From Nostoc linckia FACHB-104 (GTDB taxonomy: Bacteria > Cyanobacteriota > Cyanobacteriia > Cyanobacteriales > Nostocaceae), in NCBI RefSeq assembly GCF_014696615.1, contig NZ_JACJQJ010000001.1, positions 1 to 64,000 of the forward strand: 64,000 nucleotides of DNA, given 5' to 3'. The translations under genes and the position numbers were made by a program. Below, in pieces: positions 34,875 through 44,310 of this stretch (position 1 is the first letter of the stretch; every line of letters starts with the position of its first letter). A model generated the notes under the pieces. That model had not been told where the DNA came from. It saw nothing but the letters and a program-made list of their open reading frames with translations, and ran no database searches.

Positions 34875-36917
34875 TTAATTTTTCTCTTCTTTCGTAGGCG
34901 TAGGTTGAGGTTTGGTATCAGATGTAGCTTGTAATCCTTTTAGCTGTGATTGTGCATCTTTATAAGCATCTTGATCGCCTTTCTGCTTAAATAATTTTGC
35001 GGCTTGCTGAAAATCTGCGATCGCTCCTTTTTTCTCCCCCAGTTTCGCCCGCAGTAAACCCCGATTATAATAGGCTAAAGCATAGCGAGAATTGACTGCG
35101 ATCGCTTTGGTGTAATTTGCAAGTGCTACTTTTTTATTTCCCCATTCAAGATAAGCATTACCCCGGTTATTATAAGCAACTGCATTTTTAGAATCTAGTT
35201 GAATTGCTTGGTTGTAATCTGCAATTGCGCCTTGATAATTTCCCAGGGAAAAGCGATGCATTCCTCTATGGAGATATGCTACAGCTAATTTGGGATTTAG
35301 TTCGATAACTTTGTTGTAATCTTCAGTTGCTTCTAAATTTTTGCCCAAATCGCTATAAACATCTCCCCGATTTAGATAGGCTTCAAGATATTTCGGATTG
35401 ATTTCAATGGCGCTATTATAATCCTGAATTGCAGCTTGACTTTGGTGATTTGCAAATAAAGTTAAACCCCGTTGATAATAGGCTTTAGCGTCATGGGGAT
35501 TGATTTCAATCACTGTATCAAAATCTTGAATTGCAGCTTCTTTGATTTTCAGACGACGGCGAACAATACCCCGTTGTAAGTAGGCTTCGCTATACTTGGG
35601 GTTAAATGCGATCGCTTTACTAAAATCTGTGATTGCTGCTGCATAATCTTTCAATTCTACACGCGCTAAACCCCGTCCATAGTAAGTATAAGGATTTTTG
35701 GCATTCAGTTTAATTGCTTGATTAAAATCTGCGATCGCTTGTTTATATTTACCTAATTCATATAAAGAAAAACCTCGGTCATAATAAGCATTATCATCAC
35801 GCCGATTTAGCTGAATTGCTTTGCTAGAATCTGCTTGAGCTTTTTGGTAGTCTCCTAATCGATAAAAAGCATCGCCTCGCCGATTATAAGCTTGTGCATT
35901 TCGCGGATTTAATGTAATTACCTGAGTCAAATCTTTAACAGCTTCTTGGAATTCACCTCGCTCATATTTTTCTATTCCTTGCAGGTATAATAATTTGGCA
36001 TCACCCGCAGGTTTGGAAGTTAGTGAAAACCATGTAGCAGCACCAACTGTAATCAAGCTAGCTATGCCTGCAACAATTAACCAAGGCTTGGGAACTGTCC
36101 GCTTTTGAGTGCCATTTTGTAAGTGCTTGAGGTCATTTAATACTTCGATAGCAGACTGATAGCGTTTCCGGTAATCAAAACGCACCATTTTATCAATAAT
36201 TCTGGCTAAACCTTTGTTGACTTGAGGAATTTTATCACGCCAAACTATTTCACCTGTTAGCAAATTTTTGTGCTTTGGTAATATAGCTATTTCATTGTCT
36301 GTTAAACCAATGAGAGATGCGATCGCTATCATACCTAAAGCATATATATCGCTGTTAGGTTGCGTATTACCTTGCAATTGCTCTATAGGTATATATTCAA
36401 GATTACCAACAATATTAGCGACGATTTCTTTAATAGAACCAAAATCAATCAACACCAACTTATTATCTGACTCGCGGCGAATAATATTTGCGGGTTTAAT
36501 ATCCTGATGACTGATATCGTGACTATGGATAAATACCAAGATTTCTAATATCTCTGTTACGAGATGAATAACTTGCTCTTCTTCCAATGGAATCCCTAAA
36601 AGGATTTCCTCAGTTAAGGGTTTACCAGGAATAAATTCTTGCACTAAATAAAAATCTTCATTTTCTTCAAAATAACTAACTAACTGCTGAATTTGATCGT
36701 GCTTTTGACCTAGTTTTTCTAAAGTTGCTGCCTCACGTGTAAAAAAGCGTCGCAGAATTTTAATATCTTGAGGATTTTTGTTGGCAGGTTGTAGTTGCTT
36801 CAAGATAAATTGACTGTTAGGAAGGTTTATATCTTCAACCAAATAGGTTTGTGTCAATTCCCCTGTATTTAGAACCGCCAAGATTCGGTAATGTGCATCC
36901 AGAAGGTGACTATGCAT
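34875..36917 (-). CDS. serine/threonine protein kinase-like protein with TPR repeats
   Basis: 680 residues. Residues 1-265 are a eukaryote-type kinase domain: Lys40 (FILKQLQ) and Glu62 of helix C, HQD at 137-139 (ISHQDIKPANI, Gln in place of Arg of HRD), and DFG at 158-160. The Gly-rich loop is poor (LNTGELTQTY). The activation segment is short, ending in EYIPIEQLQG. One membrane helix (about 278-298, WLIVAGIASLITVGAATWF) is followed by nine or ten TPR repeats, probably in the periplasm, and a short polar end. Signalling role and target are unknown; a weak Gly loop leaves activity in doubt. It is monocistronic by spacing. Confidence 0.88.
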   Translation of the reverse strand: MHSHLLDAHYRILAVLNTGELTQTYLVEDINLPNSQFILKQLQPANKNPQDIKILRRFFTREAATLEKLGQKHDQIQQLVSYFEENEDFYLVQEFIPGKPLTEEILLGIPLEEEQVIHLVTEILEILVFIHSHDISHQDIKPANIIRRESDNKLVLIDFGSIKEIVANIVGNLEYIPIEQLQGNTQPNSDIYALGMIAIASLIGLTDNEIAILPKHKNLLTGEIVWRDKIPQVNKGLARIIDKMVRFDYRKRYQSAIEVLNDLKHLQNGTQKRTVPKPWLIVAGIASLITVGAATWFSLTSKPAGDAKLLYLQGIEKYERGEFQEAVKDLTQVITLNPRNAQAYNRRGDAFYRLGDYQKAQADSSKAIQLNRRDDNAYYDRGFSLYELGKYKQAIADFNQAIKLNAKNPYTYYGRGLARVELKDYAAAITDFSKAIAFNPKYSEAYLQRGIVRRRLKIKEAAIQDFDTVIEINPHDAKAYYQRGLTLFANHQSQAAIQDYNSAIEINPKYLEAYLNRGDVYSDLGKNLEATEDYNKVIELNPKLAVAYLHRGMHRFSLGNYQGAIADYNQAIQLDSKNAVAYNNRGNAYLEWGNKKVALANYTKAIAVNSRYALAYYNRGLLRAKLGEKKGAIADFQQAAKLFKQKGDQDAYKDAQSQLKGLQATSDTKPQPTPTKEEKN

Positions 36918-37355
36918 GAAAATAAATATAGTTTTATCCGGAGTGATTTGATTATAGCTTGCGTATTATTACTGATGTAAAATTATTTAGTTAGATAAAA
37001 ATATGCAACAGTTTATTGCCGACTATAGGCAGTAGGGTACGTTATGCCGTAAGCCAACGCCCCGCTAATAATATCAAAGTTGGCGTGTTAAAGAAATCAC
37101 TGTCTTGAAAAGAGGGGCTAGAGAGAGCAACTACGTGCCCATAGCGCCTCCTTCAAGAGAAACAGTCCGATTTTCTCTCAAAGACAAAGGCTATTACCAA
37201 GGGGTTGCACCCCGTTGTAGCACCTGCTGTCAGCAAGAGGAAAAGGGGCAGGGGGTTCTGAGCAAGGGGAAAGGCCAGATAAAAAAATAATCAATCGGAG
37301 CCACTGCAGTCTTGTCCCAAGGGGAGACGCTAAAAGCGATAGTGCAGCGTAAAGC

Positions 37356-37380
37356 CTTCTCTGTGAGAGGCTGCGCCAAC
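37356..37380. repeat. copy of the repeat that interrupts Uma2
   Basis: CTTCTCTGTGAGAGGCTGCG and the following CCAAC match the insertion at 29270-29294 at 23 of 25 bases on the opposite strand. It continues into AGCTTCGCTTAGAGAGAGTC, which can pair with part of the repeat. Confidence 0.75.
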
Positions 37381-37589
37381 GGCATAGCTTCGCTTAGAGA
37401 GAGTCCGCGAGCGTCTGGGGTTTCCCCAAGTTGAGCAAGTGGCGTGAGATCCCCCGCAAACGCCTGGCTCGAATTGAGCAAACTGCCTGTGAAGCAGAGG
37501 AAGAAGAATACAATTATGGACTTCGCTCAGCAAAATGGATAATTATTTATAATCGTTTTTTTATTAATGCTGTGATGTACTGGTATGTA

Positions 37590-37660
37590 ATACCAATTTT
37601 AAAAAAGAGTGCGACAGATACATAGACCTAAAGCCTTGTCCTGTCTTGATTCTTAATTTT
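37590..37660. mobile_element. half copy of MITE-like element
   Basis: ATACCAATTTTAAAAAAGAG followed by TGCGACAGATACATAG matches the left end of the elements at 8667 and 24421. The opposite end is not recognisable. Confidence 0.5.
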
Positions 37661-38452
37661 GAATTAATATAACCCCTAGCCCTTTTTATCAATTATGAGT
37701 GTGTGCAGTTAATGAGGGCTACTGAGCGCTATGGGACAAACTGCTAAATATAAGTAAATATAGAAAATACAGAGTAAAAAATTATAATTTCTTACTCTGT
37801 ATTTACCTATGTATCTGCACCCTCAAGATTCGTGATGCCCTTTGCTTTATTTCACATAATTTTAGATTTTTTTTAAGAGCATTTCCATCTGTCTTACGAT
37901 AGGTTTAAAGCCATAAGATTGTCTGTAATATTCTATTTTTTTCAGTGGCTAGTCTCTACCAATGCTACCAGTTTTAACTCATCAAAACAATGATAATACA
38001 AGAGATTCAGCTGGTTGTATTTACTACCTGTTGCGCTTAAATAGGAAAATACCAGCTTAAAAATTTTGCTACATATTTGTAACTAATTTGTCAAATATAT
38101 TCATCGGTTTTGATACCCGAACCTACTTGTATAGAAAGGAAACACAGAAGCGAGGACATGAATAAAGATATACCGATTTTTTCCAAATTTAAATAGTATT
38201 GCTATATAAAATTTATCCAAAAATTATATTTTATACATCATTGAAATCATTATATTTAATATACAACAATAAACTTCGCTATTATAAAACTCTAGCTAGT
38301 ATAAAAATGCTTAATTATAAAATTAAGAAATGCGTATACTCAGCCTTACAACAATTTGTAATGCGTACTTTATGGACTACGTACTTTACTAGCATCGCTA
38401 GAGGCACAAAAATATTGTGTTTTAATACATAACATTTACATAAAATTGACTA

Positions 38453-38848
38453 TTACTTATTTTTAAATTGCTCGTCTACAGGAATCTGATAGCCATTAGC
38501 AAGACGATTAGTTGTATTAGCTGTAGCAACGATCGCTAACAGTTCACCAAACATCGTATCAGTCATGCCCTTGGCACGTCCTGATGCTGTATGTGATGCA
38601 ATACAATAATCACAGCCATTGGTCACGCTGACAGCAATATAAATTAGTTCACGCATCAATGGATCAATCTCCCCTGGACTGGTCATGACTTCCTTGACAG
38701 TTTGCCAGGTGCGTTGCAGGGTAGGGGGATGATTAGCGATCGCTTTCCAAAAATTGTTGATATATTCAGTCTGGCGTGTAGCGCGGATGTCATCATATAC
38801 CGCCCGCACTTCATCGCTGGCTTGTTCGTATTCTATTAAATTAGTCAT
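38453..38848 (-). CDS. carboxymuconolactone decarboxylase / AhpD-like protein
   Basis: 131 residues with the AhpD-like fold. The CxxC redox centre followed by His is seen in NGCDYCIASHTASGRAKG, as in AhpD and related peroxidase-system proteins. ELIYIAVSVTN and a C-terminal NRLANGYQIPVDEQF are typical of small family members in cyanobacteria. Likely function is thiol-based peroxide handling; a decarboxylase role is less likely given the CxxC. The start is ATG 38848. It lies downstream of prfB on the same strand with an STRR between. Confidence 0.85.
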   Translation of the reverse strand: MTNLIEYEQASDEVRAVYDDIRATRQTEYINNFWKAIANHPPTLQRTWQTVKEVMTSPGEIDPLMRELIYIAVSVTNGCDYCIASHTASGRAKGMTDTMFGELLAIVATANTTNRLANGYQIPVDEQFKNK

Positions 38849-38927
38849 TTGTCATTTGTCATTTGTCATTTGTCCCCTCATCCCCCTCATCCCCCCAATC
38901 CCCAGTCCCCAATCCCCAGTCCCCAAC
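38849..38927. repeat. STRR block between AhpD-like gene and prfB
   Basis: Three TCATTTG heptamers (about 38848-38873), then CCCCAGTCCCCAATCCCCAG tandem sequence. Confidence 0.85.
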
Positions 38928-40050
38928 TTAAGCAGGAGTACTTTCTACAAGCTGGTTTTCTTGACGCAAATAGGCTTGAATGAAAGCGTCAAGGTCGCCG
39001 TTCATCACATCAGTAATGGCTGTTGTTTCTGTGTTAGTACGCAAATCCTTAACCATCTGGTAGGGGTGAAATACATAGTTACGGATTTGGTTACCCCAAG
39101 AAGCTTCCACCATATCACCACGAATTTCGGCAATTTCTTGGGCGCGTTGTTCTCGTGCAATCACTAACAACTTAGCTTTAAGACGGGTGAGTGCTTTCTC
39201 TTTATTTTGTAATTGCGATCGCTCTTCTGTACAACGCACAGCTATACCAGTAGGGATATGAACAACGCGTACTGCTGTTTCTACTTTGTTGACGTTCTGT
39301 CCACCTTTACCACCAGCACGAGATGTAGTAATTTCTAAATCTTTATCTGGAATATCTAGCTGTACAGAACTATCTATTTGTGGCATAACTTCCACCCCAG
39401 CGAAACTGGTTTGGCGTTTACCGTTGGCGTTAAATGGCGAAATCCGCACTAACCGATGTGTACCAGTTTCCGATCGCAAATAACCATAGGCGTAGCGACC
39501 GGTAATTTCTAAGGTAGCCGATTTAATACCAGCTTCATCACCTTCTGACTCTTCAGCTAATGCGACCTTGTAACCGTGGGCTTCTGCCCAACGGGTATAC
39601 ATCCGCATCAGCATAAATGCCCAGTCTTGAGCATCTGTACCACCAGCACCAGCGTTAATTGTCAACACCGCCCCTTTATCGTCGTAGGGGCCAGAAAGTA
39701 ATTGTTGTAACTCCCACTGATCGAGTTCGCTATTGAGTTTGGTAATAGTAGATTCCGCTTCTTGCAACAGCGATTCGTCAGTTTCTAACTCCAACAACTC
39801 AACCACAGCCTTGGTATCTTCCAGATTAGTTTGCCACTGATGATACTGCTCAAGGTGGGCTTTCAGGTCGTTGAGTTCTTGTAGAGTTTCTTGGGCTGTG
39901 GTTTGGTCGTCCCAAAATTCTGGCTGGGCGGAAATTTGTTCTAAATCTTGAATTTTGGCAGTCAGTGCAGGTACGTCAAAGATAGTCCTGGGTTTTACCC
40001 AGGCGGTAAGACAACGTTTCGATTTCGCGTTTGAGTTCTAAGACATCCAT
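38928..40050 (-). CDS. prfB: peptide chain release factor 2 with programmed +1 frameshift
   Basis: Full length 373 residues: 24 codons from ATG 40050 ([19 protein letters not shown]...), then an in-frame UGA in CUU-UGA-C, then the remaining frame ([22 protein letters not shown]) without stops to 38928. Release factor landmarks are present: SPF at [11 protein letters not shown], which reads UGA/UAA, and the catalytic GGQ in [15 protein letters not shown]. The C-terminal [16 protein letters not shown] block is intact. RF2 ends translation at UGA and UAA and, in most bacteria, controls its own frame shift. A single-frame annotation would miss the first 24 codons. The same direction as the AhpD-like gene. 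Confidence 0.96.
39975..39981 (-). promoter_or_regulatory. RF2 programmed +1 frameshift site CUUUGAC
   Basis: On the minus strand CAGGACTATCTTTGACGTAC is read. The UGA is at 39978-39976, and reading continues from GAC at 39977-39975. AGGAC 3 bases before the slippery CUU is the SD-like stimulator found in prfB genes. When RF2 is scarce, the ribosome slips and makes RF2. Confidence 0.95.
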
Positions 40051-40599
40051 AGTGCTTACTAAAGATAAAGCGCTCCCGATGGTGAGGAACTTGCCTTTAA
40101 TTCTATTTGCCTTTTTGATTTTAGCTGTAGTTGAGCAAGTTCTCTCTTTGTATTTGTAGAAGTTGCAAAAATCAATTGTGGGTGGAGAAGGATAGCAGCC
40201 TGCCAACTTATCTTCTTCATGCCCAAAAACTTCATTCCCTTGTGGGTGGAGTTTTTTATCAATGCTTCTAATTTGACATGTGTATATACTTACATTCTTT
40301 AGTAGTTTTTTAAATTATGTAAACTGCTAAATTTTGAGCATCTATGTGAAAACCCTTATGTTTATTACCTTACAACTGCTATTTAGCCAGAAAAATTCAG
40401 TATTTTCCGAATTGTTTAAGTTTTTATTCCGGACTTACACACATAACACAGTAGAAGTAGGTTAAGTACTGGTTGATTTAAATGAATACAATAAGTTTGT
40501 ATTTATGTAAATAAAGCGACCGAATAGAATACGAATATCTCCGTACTTGTATTTTATTCAACTTTTGTACTGCCAATAATACTACGCTAAGCTACACGG
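40051..40599. other. gene-free region upstream of prfB and of the lyase gene
   Basis: Divergent promoters of prfB and the lyase gene must lie here. It is AT-rich towards the lyase. A minus-strand ORF from 40206 is only the 5' extension of the prfB frame. No repeats of the listed families and no RNA recognised. Confidence 0.5.
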
Positions 40600-41430
40600 A
40601 TGAAAATGAGCGCTGGACATTGCTTACGAAAGGCACTTTCTAAGGGGTCCATTATTCCTTTTATTGGTATTTACGATGTGTTCTCAGCATCCATTGCTGG
40701 AAAACATTTCGACGGCATTTTTATTAGCGGTTTTGGGTTTGCTGCTAGTTACTATGGACTACCTGATATTGGGTTTATTGCTTGGTCTGATATTGTGAAC
40801 TTTGTCCAACGAGTCCGAACTATTCTGCCTACCCACCATATCATCGTTGATATTGATGACGGTTATACAGACCCTGAGGTTGCTTGTCATGTGGTGCATC
40901 TGTTGGAATCAATCGGAGCTTCTGGGGTAGTTCTCGAAGACCAACGTAGACCTCGACGGTGTGGACACTTCGATGGCAAACAGTTGATGGAATTGGAGAC
41001 ATTCATAGAAAAGTTGCAGAAGGTTCTGGCAACTAGGCAGGAATTGTTCGTTGTAGCCCGTACAGATGCTAGCGAAGTTGACGAAATTCTCACTAGAACT
41101 AAGGCTTTTGCTGCAGCTGGGGCTGATGCTGTTTTAGCTGATGGACTGACGGATCTCAATGTCTTGAAACTTCTCAAAGCAGAGCAGTCGAAGCCTCTAA
41201 TGTTTAATCAAATTGCCGGCGGCAAATCTCCACCTTGTAGCTTGGAAGATTTAGAGCGTTTGGGAGTATCGTTGGTCAACTATAGTACCCCATGTTTGTT
41301 TGCAGCCCAATCTGCTATTCATGACACGATGCAGCTGTTGAAAGAGCAGAATGGCTTATTGCTCAAAGAAAAAGTAGGTGTTCAACAATGCACACAACTC
41401 TTGAATCAAAACCTGATGAATCGTAGATGA
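40600..41430 (+). CDS. isocitrate lyase/PEP mutase superfamily enzyme
   Basis: 276 residues with a TIM-barrel ICL/PEPM fold. Metal-binding Asp residues occur in VDIDDGYTDP (Asp84, Asp86, Asp87), followed by Glu113-Asp114 in VVLEDQRRPRRCGH. Cys121 in RRCGH matches the catalytic KKCGH/KRCGH motif of C-C lyases, which argues against a phosphonate-making PEP mutase (that type has EDKxxxKxN). VARTDASEVDE is the later metal/substrate block. Family members cleave 2-methylisocitrate, dimethylmalate or oxaloacetate, the last giving oxalate. The downstream gene (127 bp, same strand) has an oxalate-CoA-ligase-like adenylation domain, suggesting an oxalate-related substrate (inference). Confidence 0.82.
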   Translation: MKMSAGHCLRKALSKGSIIPFIGIYDVFSASIAGKHFDGIFISGFGFAASYYGLPDIGFIAWSDIVNFVQRVRTILPTHHIIVDIDDGYTDPEVACHVVHLLESIGASGVVLEDQRRPRRCGHFDGKQLMELETFIEKLQKVLATRQELFVVARTDASEVDEILTRTKAFAAAGADAVLADGLTDLNVLKLLKAEQSKPLMFNQIAGGKSPPCSLEDLERLGVSLVNYSTPCLFAAQSAIHDTMQLLKEQNGLLLKEKVGVQQCTQLLNQNLMNRR

Positions 41431-41557
41431 ACCACATTTGATTTGTTGGTTCTCTGAACAGTACTTGAGTCATTTTGCTAACAGTTATGTTGCTTCAGAT
41501 GAGATTCTGAATAATTTTGTCATTCAAACTTAGTGGAAACTAGAGAACTTTATTGCA

Positions 41558-44164
41558 ATGAGTAGACTACTAATAAGCACTTCACAAAGGTTAACAACAA
41601 TTGAGGATTTGATCGCAGCTGCTGTTGAACAAAATCCGAATGGCATTGCGATCGCATCTCCTGGTCGTTTACCCATAACCTATGGTCGGTTATACTCTCA
41701 CATTCAAGACACGATTAAAACCTTGAATTCAAAAGGGTTAGGTCGGAACGATCGCATTGCAATAGTTCTGCCAAATGGCTCTGATATGGCAACGGCTTTT
41801 TTAGGGGTTGCGGCTTGTGCCACTAGCGCACCTCTCAATCCTGCCTATAGTGCTTCTGAATTTGACTTTTATTTGGGTGATTTGAATGCAAAAGCCCTGA
41901 TTGTGCAATCAGGGATAGATTCACCTGCAAAAGAAGTCGCTGTGGCGCATAATATCCCCATCATTGAATTGATTCCTCAGCAAGAGTCCGGAATTTTTCA
42001 TTTAATAGGCGATACAAAATTGCAGAGAGTAGATCGCGCTGTCACTAGTAGTGAAGATATTGCCCTCGTTCTGCATACTTCAGGAACCACTTCCCGACCC
42101 AAAATTGTGCCACTAACACAAGCTAATTTGTGTACTTCAGCAGAAAATATCAAAAAGGCACTGGATTTAAGACAAAGCGATCGCTGCTTGAATGTCATGC
42201 CACTTTTTCACATTCATGGACTGATTGCTGCAGTTCTTTCCTCCTTAGCATCTGGAGGTAATGTTGTCTGCACTTCAGGCTTTGATGCTGCCAAGTTTTT
42301 TGAGTGGATAGAACTCTTTGAACCAACCTGGTATACTGCCGTCCCTACAATGCACCAAGCAGTTTTAGGAGAAGTTGAAACTAACCACAAAATTATCAAA
42401 GAATGTCCACTGCGATTGATTCGTTCTTCCTCTTCGGCATTGCCACCACAGGTCATGGAGGGTTTAGAACGGGCGTTTAGTGTTCCCGTGATTGAAGCTT
42501 ACGGTATGACTGAAGCAGCCCACCAAATTGCCTGTAACCCTTTACCACCTCAAAAGCGCAAAGTCTGTTCAGTTGGCATTACCGCTGGTCCAGAGATTGC
42601 CATTATGGATGAAGTGGGAAATTTGCTAGCAATTGATGAGATCGGAGAGATTGTTATCCGAGGCAATAATGTGACAAAGGGTTATGAAAGCAATCCACAA
42701 GCAAATTCCAATGCCTTTACGAATAGGTGGTTTAGAACTGGGGATCAAGGCTACATAGATAGCGATGGTTATCTATTCATCACAGGTAGGCTGAAAGAAC
42801 TCATCAATCGGGGAGGTGAAAAAATTTCCCCACGTGAAATTGATGAAGTACTATTAGACCATCCAGGGGTAGCACAAGTAGTATGCTTTGCAGTTCCCCA
42901 TCCTACCCTCGGTGAGAATGTTGCAGCAGCGATTGTTTTGCATCAGAATGTCACTGTTACTGAAAGGGAAATCTATGAATTTGCAGCCAAGAGACTGGCT
43001 GATTTCAAAGTACCAACTCAGGTAGTATTTGTGGAGGAAATTCCTAAAGGTTCTACAGGGAAAGTACAACGCATAGGTTTAGCAGACAAGCTGGCAAGCA
43101 AATTGAAAGCAGCTTTTGTTGCACCTACAACACAGATAGAAAAGGTACTGACAGAAATATGGGCTGAGGTTCTTGGTGTTGAAGAGGTAGGAATTCAGGA
43201 TAACTTCTTTGCGTTAGGCGGTGACTCATTGAGAGCCACTCAAATTATGTTGCGTCTGAAAGCATCTTTCCAAGTAGATTTACCCCTAGGTACCCTCTTC
43301 CAAGCACCAACAATTGAGCAATTGGCCAAATTTTTACACTCTCCTCAAGAATGCTCATACCCTTGGTACTCACTCGTACCTATTCAACCATCTGGTTTCC
43401 GCCCTCCTCTGTTCGGGATTCATATACTTGGCTATAAACATTTAGCTAATTATTTAGGACTGGAGCAACCAATTTATGGACTACGTTATGGGTTAGCCGG
43501 AAGCACCACAGATCACAAACCCACTCTCCCTAGTCGAATTGAAGATTTAGCTGCTCACTACATAGAAGAAATGCGAACTTTCCAGCCTGAAGGTCCCTAT
43601 TTTCTCATGGGCCTTTGTTTTGGAGGAGAAGTGGCGTTCGAGATGGCTCAACAGTTAATTGCACAGAGGCAAGAAGTAGCTTTACTAGTTTTGTTTGATT
43701 CCCATCTCAGTATAAATATTAGAGAAAGAAAACTCTTACCACTCCAGCATCAAATTTCTAATCTATTAAGGGTTGGCTCCACCGAATTTATCAAGAGGGT
43801 GAAAGGTCAGATTTCCATCATGCTTCATAGAGTTAAATATCACTATCAAGAGGAAAAATACGAATATACGCCCAATAGCTATGGTCCTATAGGCGATAGG
43901 GAGTTCTTTGAAACTTATACTCCAAAATCTTATTTGGGCAAAGTGACTTTTTTTAAAGCAATGGATGGTGAAAACGAAAAATTGTTGTCTATCCGGTATA
44001 GCTATGACAATATTAAGTGCACATTGAGCAAGTTTATAATTGGAGAACTAGATTATTGTGAGATTCCTAGCGATCACTTTAATATTCTAGAGGAACCCCA
44101 TGTCCAGTTAGTTGCAGAAAAATTGAAGGATTGTCTAAATGTAATAGACAACAAGCATCCGTAA
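41558..44164 (+). CDS. single-module synthetase: adenylation, carrier and thioesterase domains
   Basis: 868 residues. The A domain (about 1-510) has ALVLHTSGTTSRPKIVPLTQ (P-loop), EAYGMTEAAHQIACNP, FRTGDQGYID, GRLKELINRGGEKISPREID and GKVQR, closest in my reading to plant and fungal oxalate-CoA ligases (AAE3/PCS60 type). A carrier domain (about 525-600) has DNFFALGGDSLRATQIM, with Ser557 as the arm attachment site. The thioesterase (about 610-868) has GLCFGGEVAFEMA with Cys687 where most such enzymes have Ser. No condensation domain, so it acts on one substrate and releases it by transfer or hydrolysis. Likely operon with the ICL/PEPM gene. Confidence 0.88.
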   Translation: MSRLLISTSQRLTTIEDLIAAAVEQNPNGIAIASPGRLPITYGRLYSHIQDTIKTLNSKGLGRNDRIAIVLPNGSDMATAFLGVAACATSAPLNPAYSASEFDFYLGDLNAKALIVQSGIDSPAKEVAVAHNIPIIELIPQQESGIFHLIGDTKLQRVDRAVTSSEDIALVLHTSGTTSRPKIVPLTQANLCTSAENIKKALDLRQSDRCLNVMPLFHIHGLIAAVLSSLASGGNVVCTSGFDAAKFFEWIELFEPTWYTAVPTMHQAVLGEVETNHKIIKECPLRLIRSSSSALPPQVMEGLERAFSVPVIEAYGMTEAAHQIACNPLPPQKRKVCSVGITAGPEIAIMDEVGNLLAIDEIGEIVIRGNNVTKGYESNPQANSNAFTNRWFRTGDQGYIDSDGYLFITGRLKELINRGGEKISPREIDEVLLDHPGVAQVVCFAVPHPTLGENVAAAIVLHQNVTVTEREIYEFAAKRLADFKVPTQVVFVEEIPKGSTGKVQRIGLADKLASKLKAAFVAPTTQIEKVLTEIWAEVLGVEEVGIQDNFFALGGDSLRATQIMLRLKASFQVDLPLGTLFQAPTIEQLAKFLHSPQECSYPWYSLVPIQPSGFRPPLFGIHILGYKHLANYLGLEQPIYGLRYGLAGSTTDHKPTLPSRIEDLAAHYIEEMRTFQPEGPYFLMGLCFGGEVAFEMAQQLIAQRQEVALLVLFDSHLSINIRERKLLPLQHQISNLLRVGSTEFIKRVKGQISIMLHRVKYHYQEEKYEYTPNSYGPIGDREFFETYTPKSYLGKVTFFKAMDGENEKLLSIRYSYDNIKCTLSKFIIGELDYCEIPSDHFNILEEPHVQLVAEKLKDCLNVIDNKHP

Positions 44165-44310
44165 GTCAATGTGATCGCGCTTTTGTTAAAGAGAGAGTAG
44201 AAAATAGGGATAGTTCTAGCTTTAAGACTAGCTTTCAAATAACTTTAACCTGCTTACTAGAACTATCCGGCAATACTAGCAAGTAAGAAGCAAAAGCCAA
44301 GCCTATTTGC

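Larger units (their letters stand above)
36918..38452. other. 1.5-kb repeat-rich gene-poor region
   Basis: Contains remnants of several repeats: GTAGGGTACGTTATGCCG (37032), the GAGAGGCTGCGCCAAC repeat (37356-37380) and a MITE half copy (37590). Short ORFs here (37105-37290, 37431-37625, 38199-38432) have unusual composition and no recognisable domains. AGAGTAA (37769-37775) and TTACTCT (37791-37797) form a small inverted repeat. Nothing convincing is coded. Confidence 0.5.

Noticed and set aside
37105-37625. Short ORFs in the repeat-rich gap as transposase fragments
   Set aside because: They consist of repeat sequence; no DDE or HUH motif or transposase-like segment could be read.
38199-38432. 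77-codon ORF
   Set aside because: Very AT-rich, dominated by Tyr/Lys/Asn/Ile, with no ribosome site; looks like chance in an AT-rich gap.
40600-41430. PEP mutase for phosphonate biosynthesis
   Set aside because: The active-site loop has RRCGH like C-C lyases, not the EDKxxxKxN motif of PEP mutase, and no phosphonopyruvate decarboxylase gene is adjacent.
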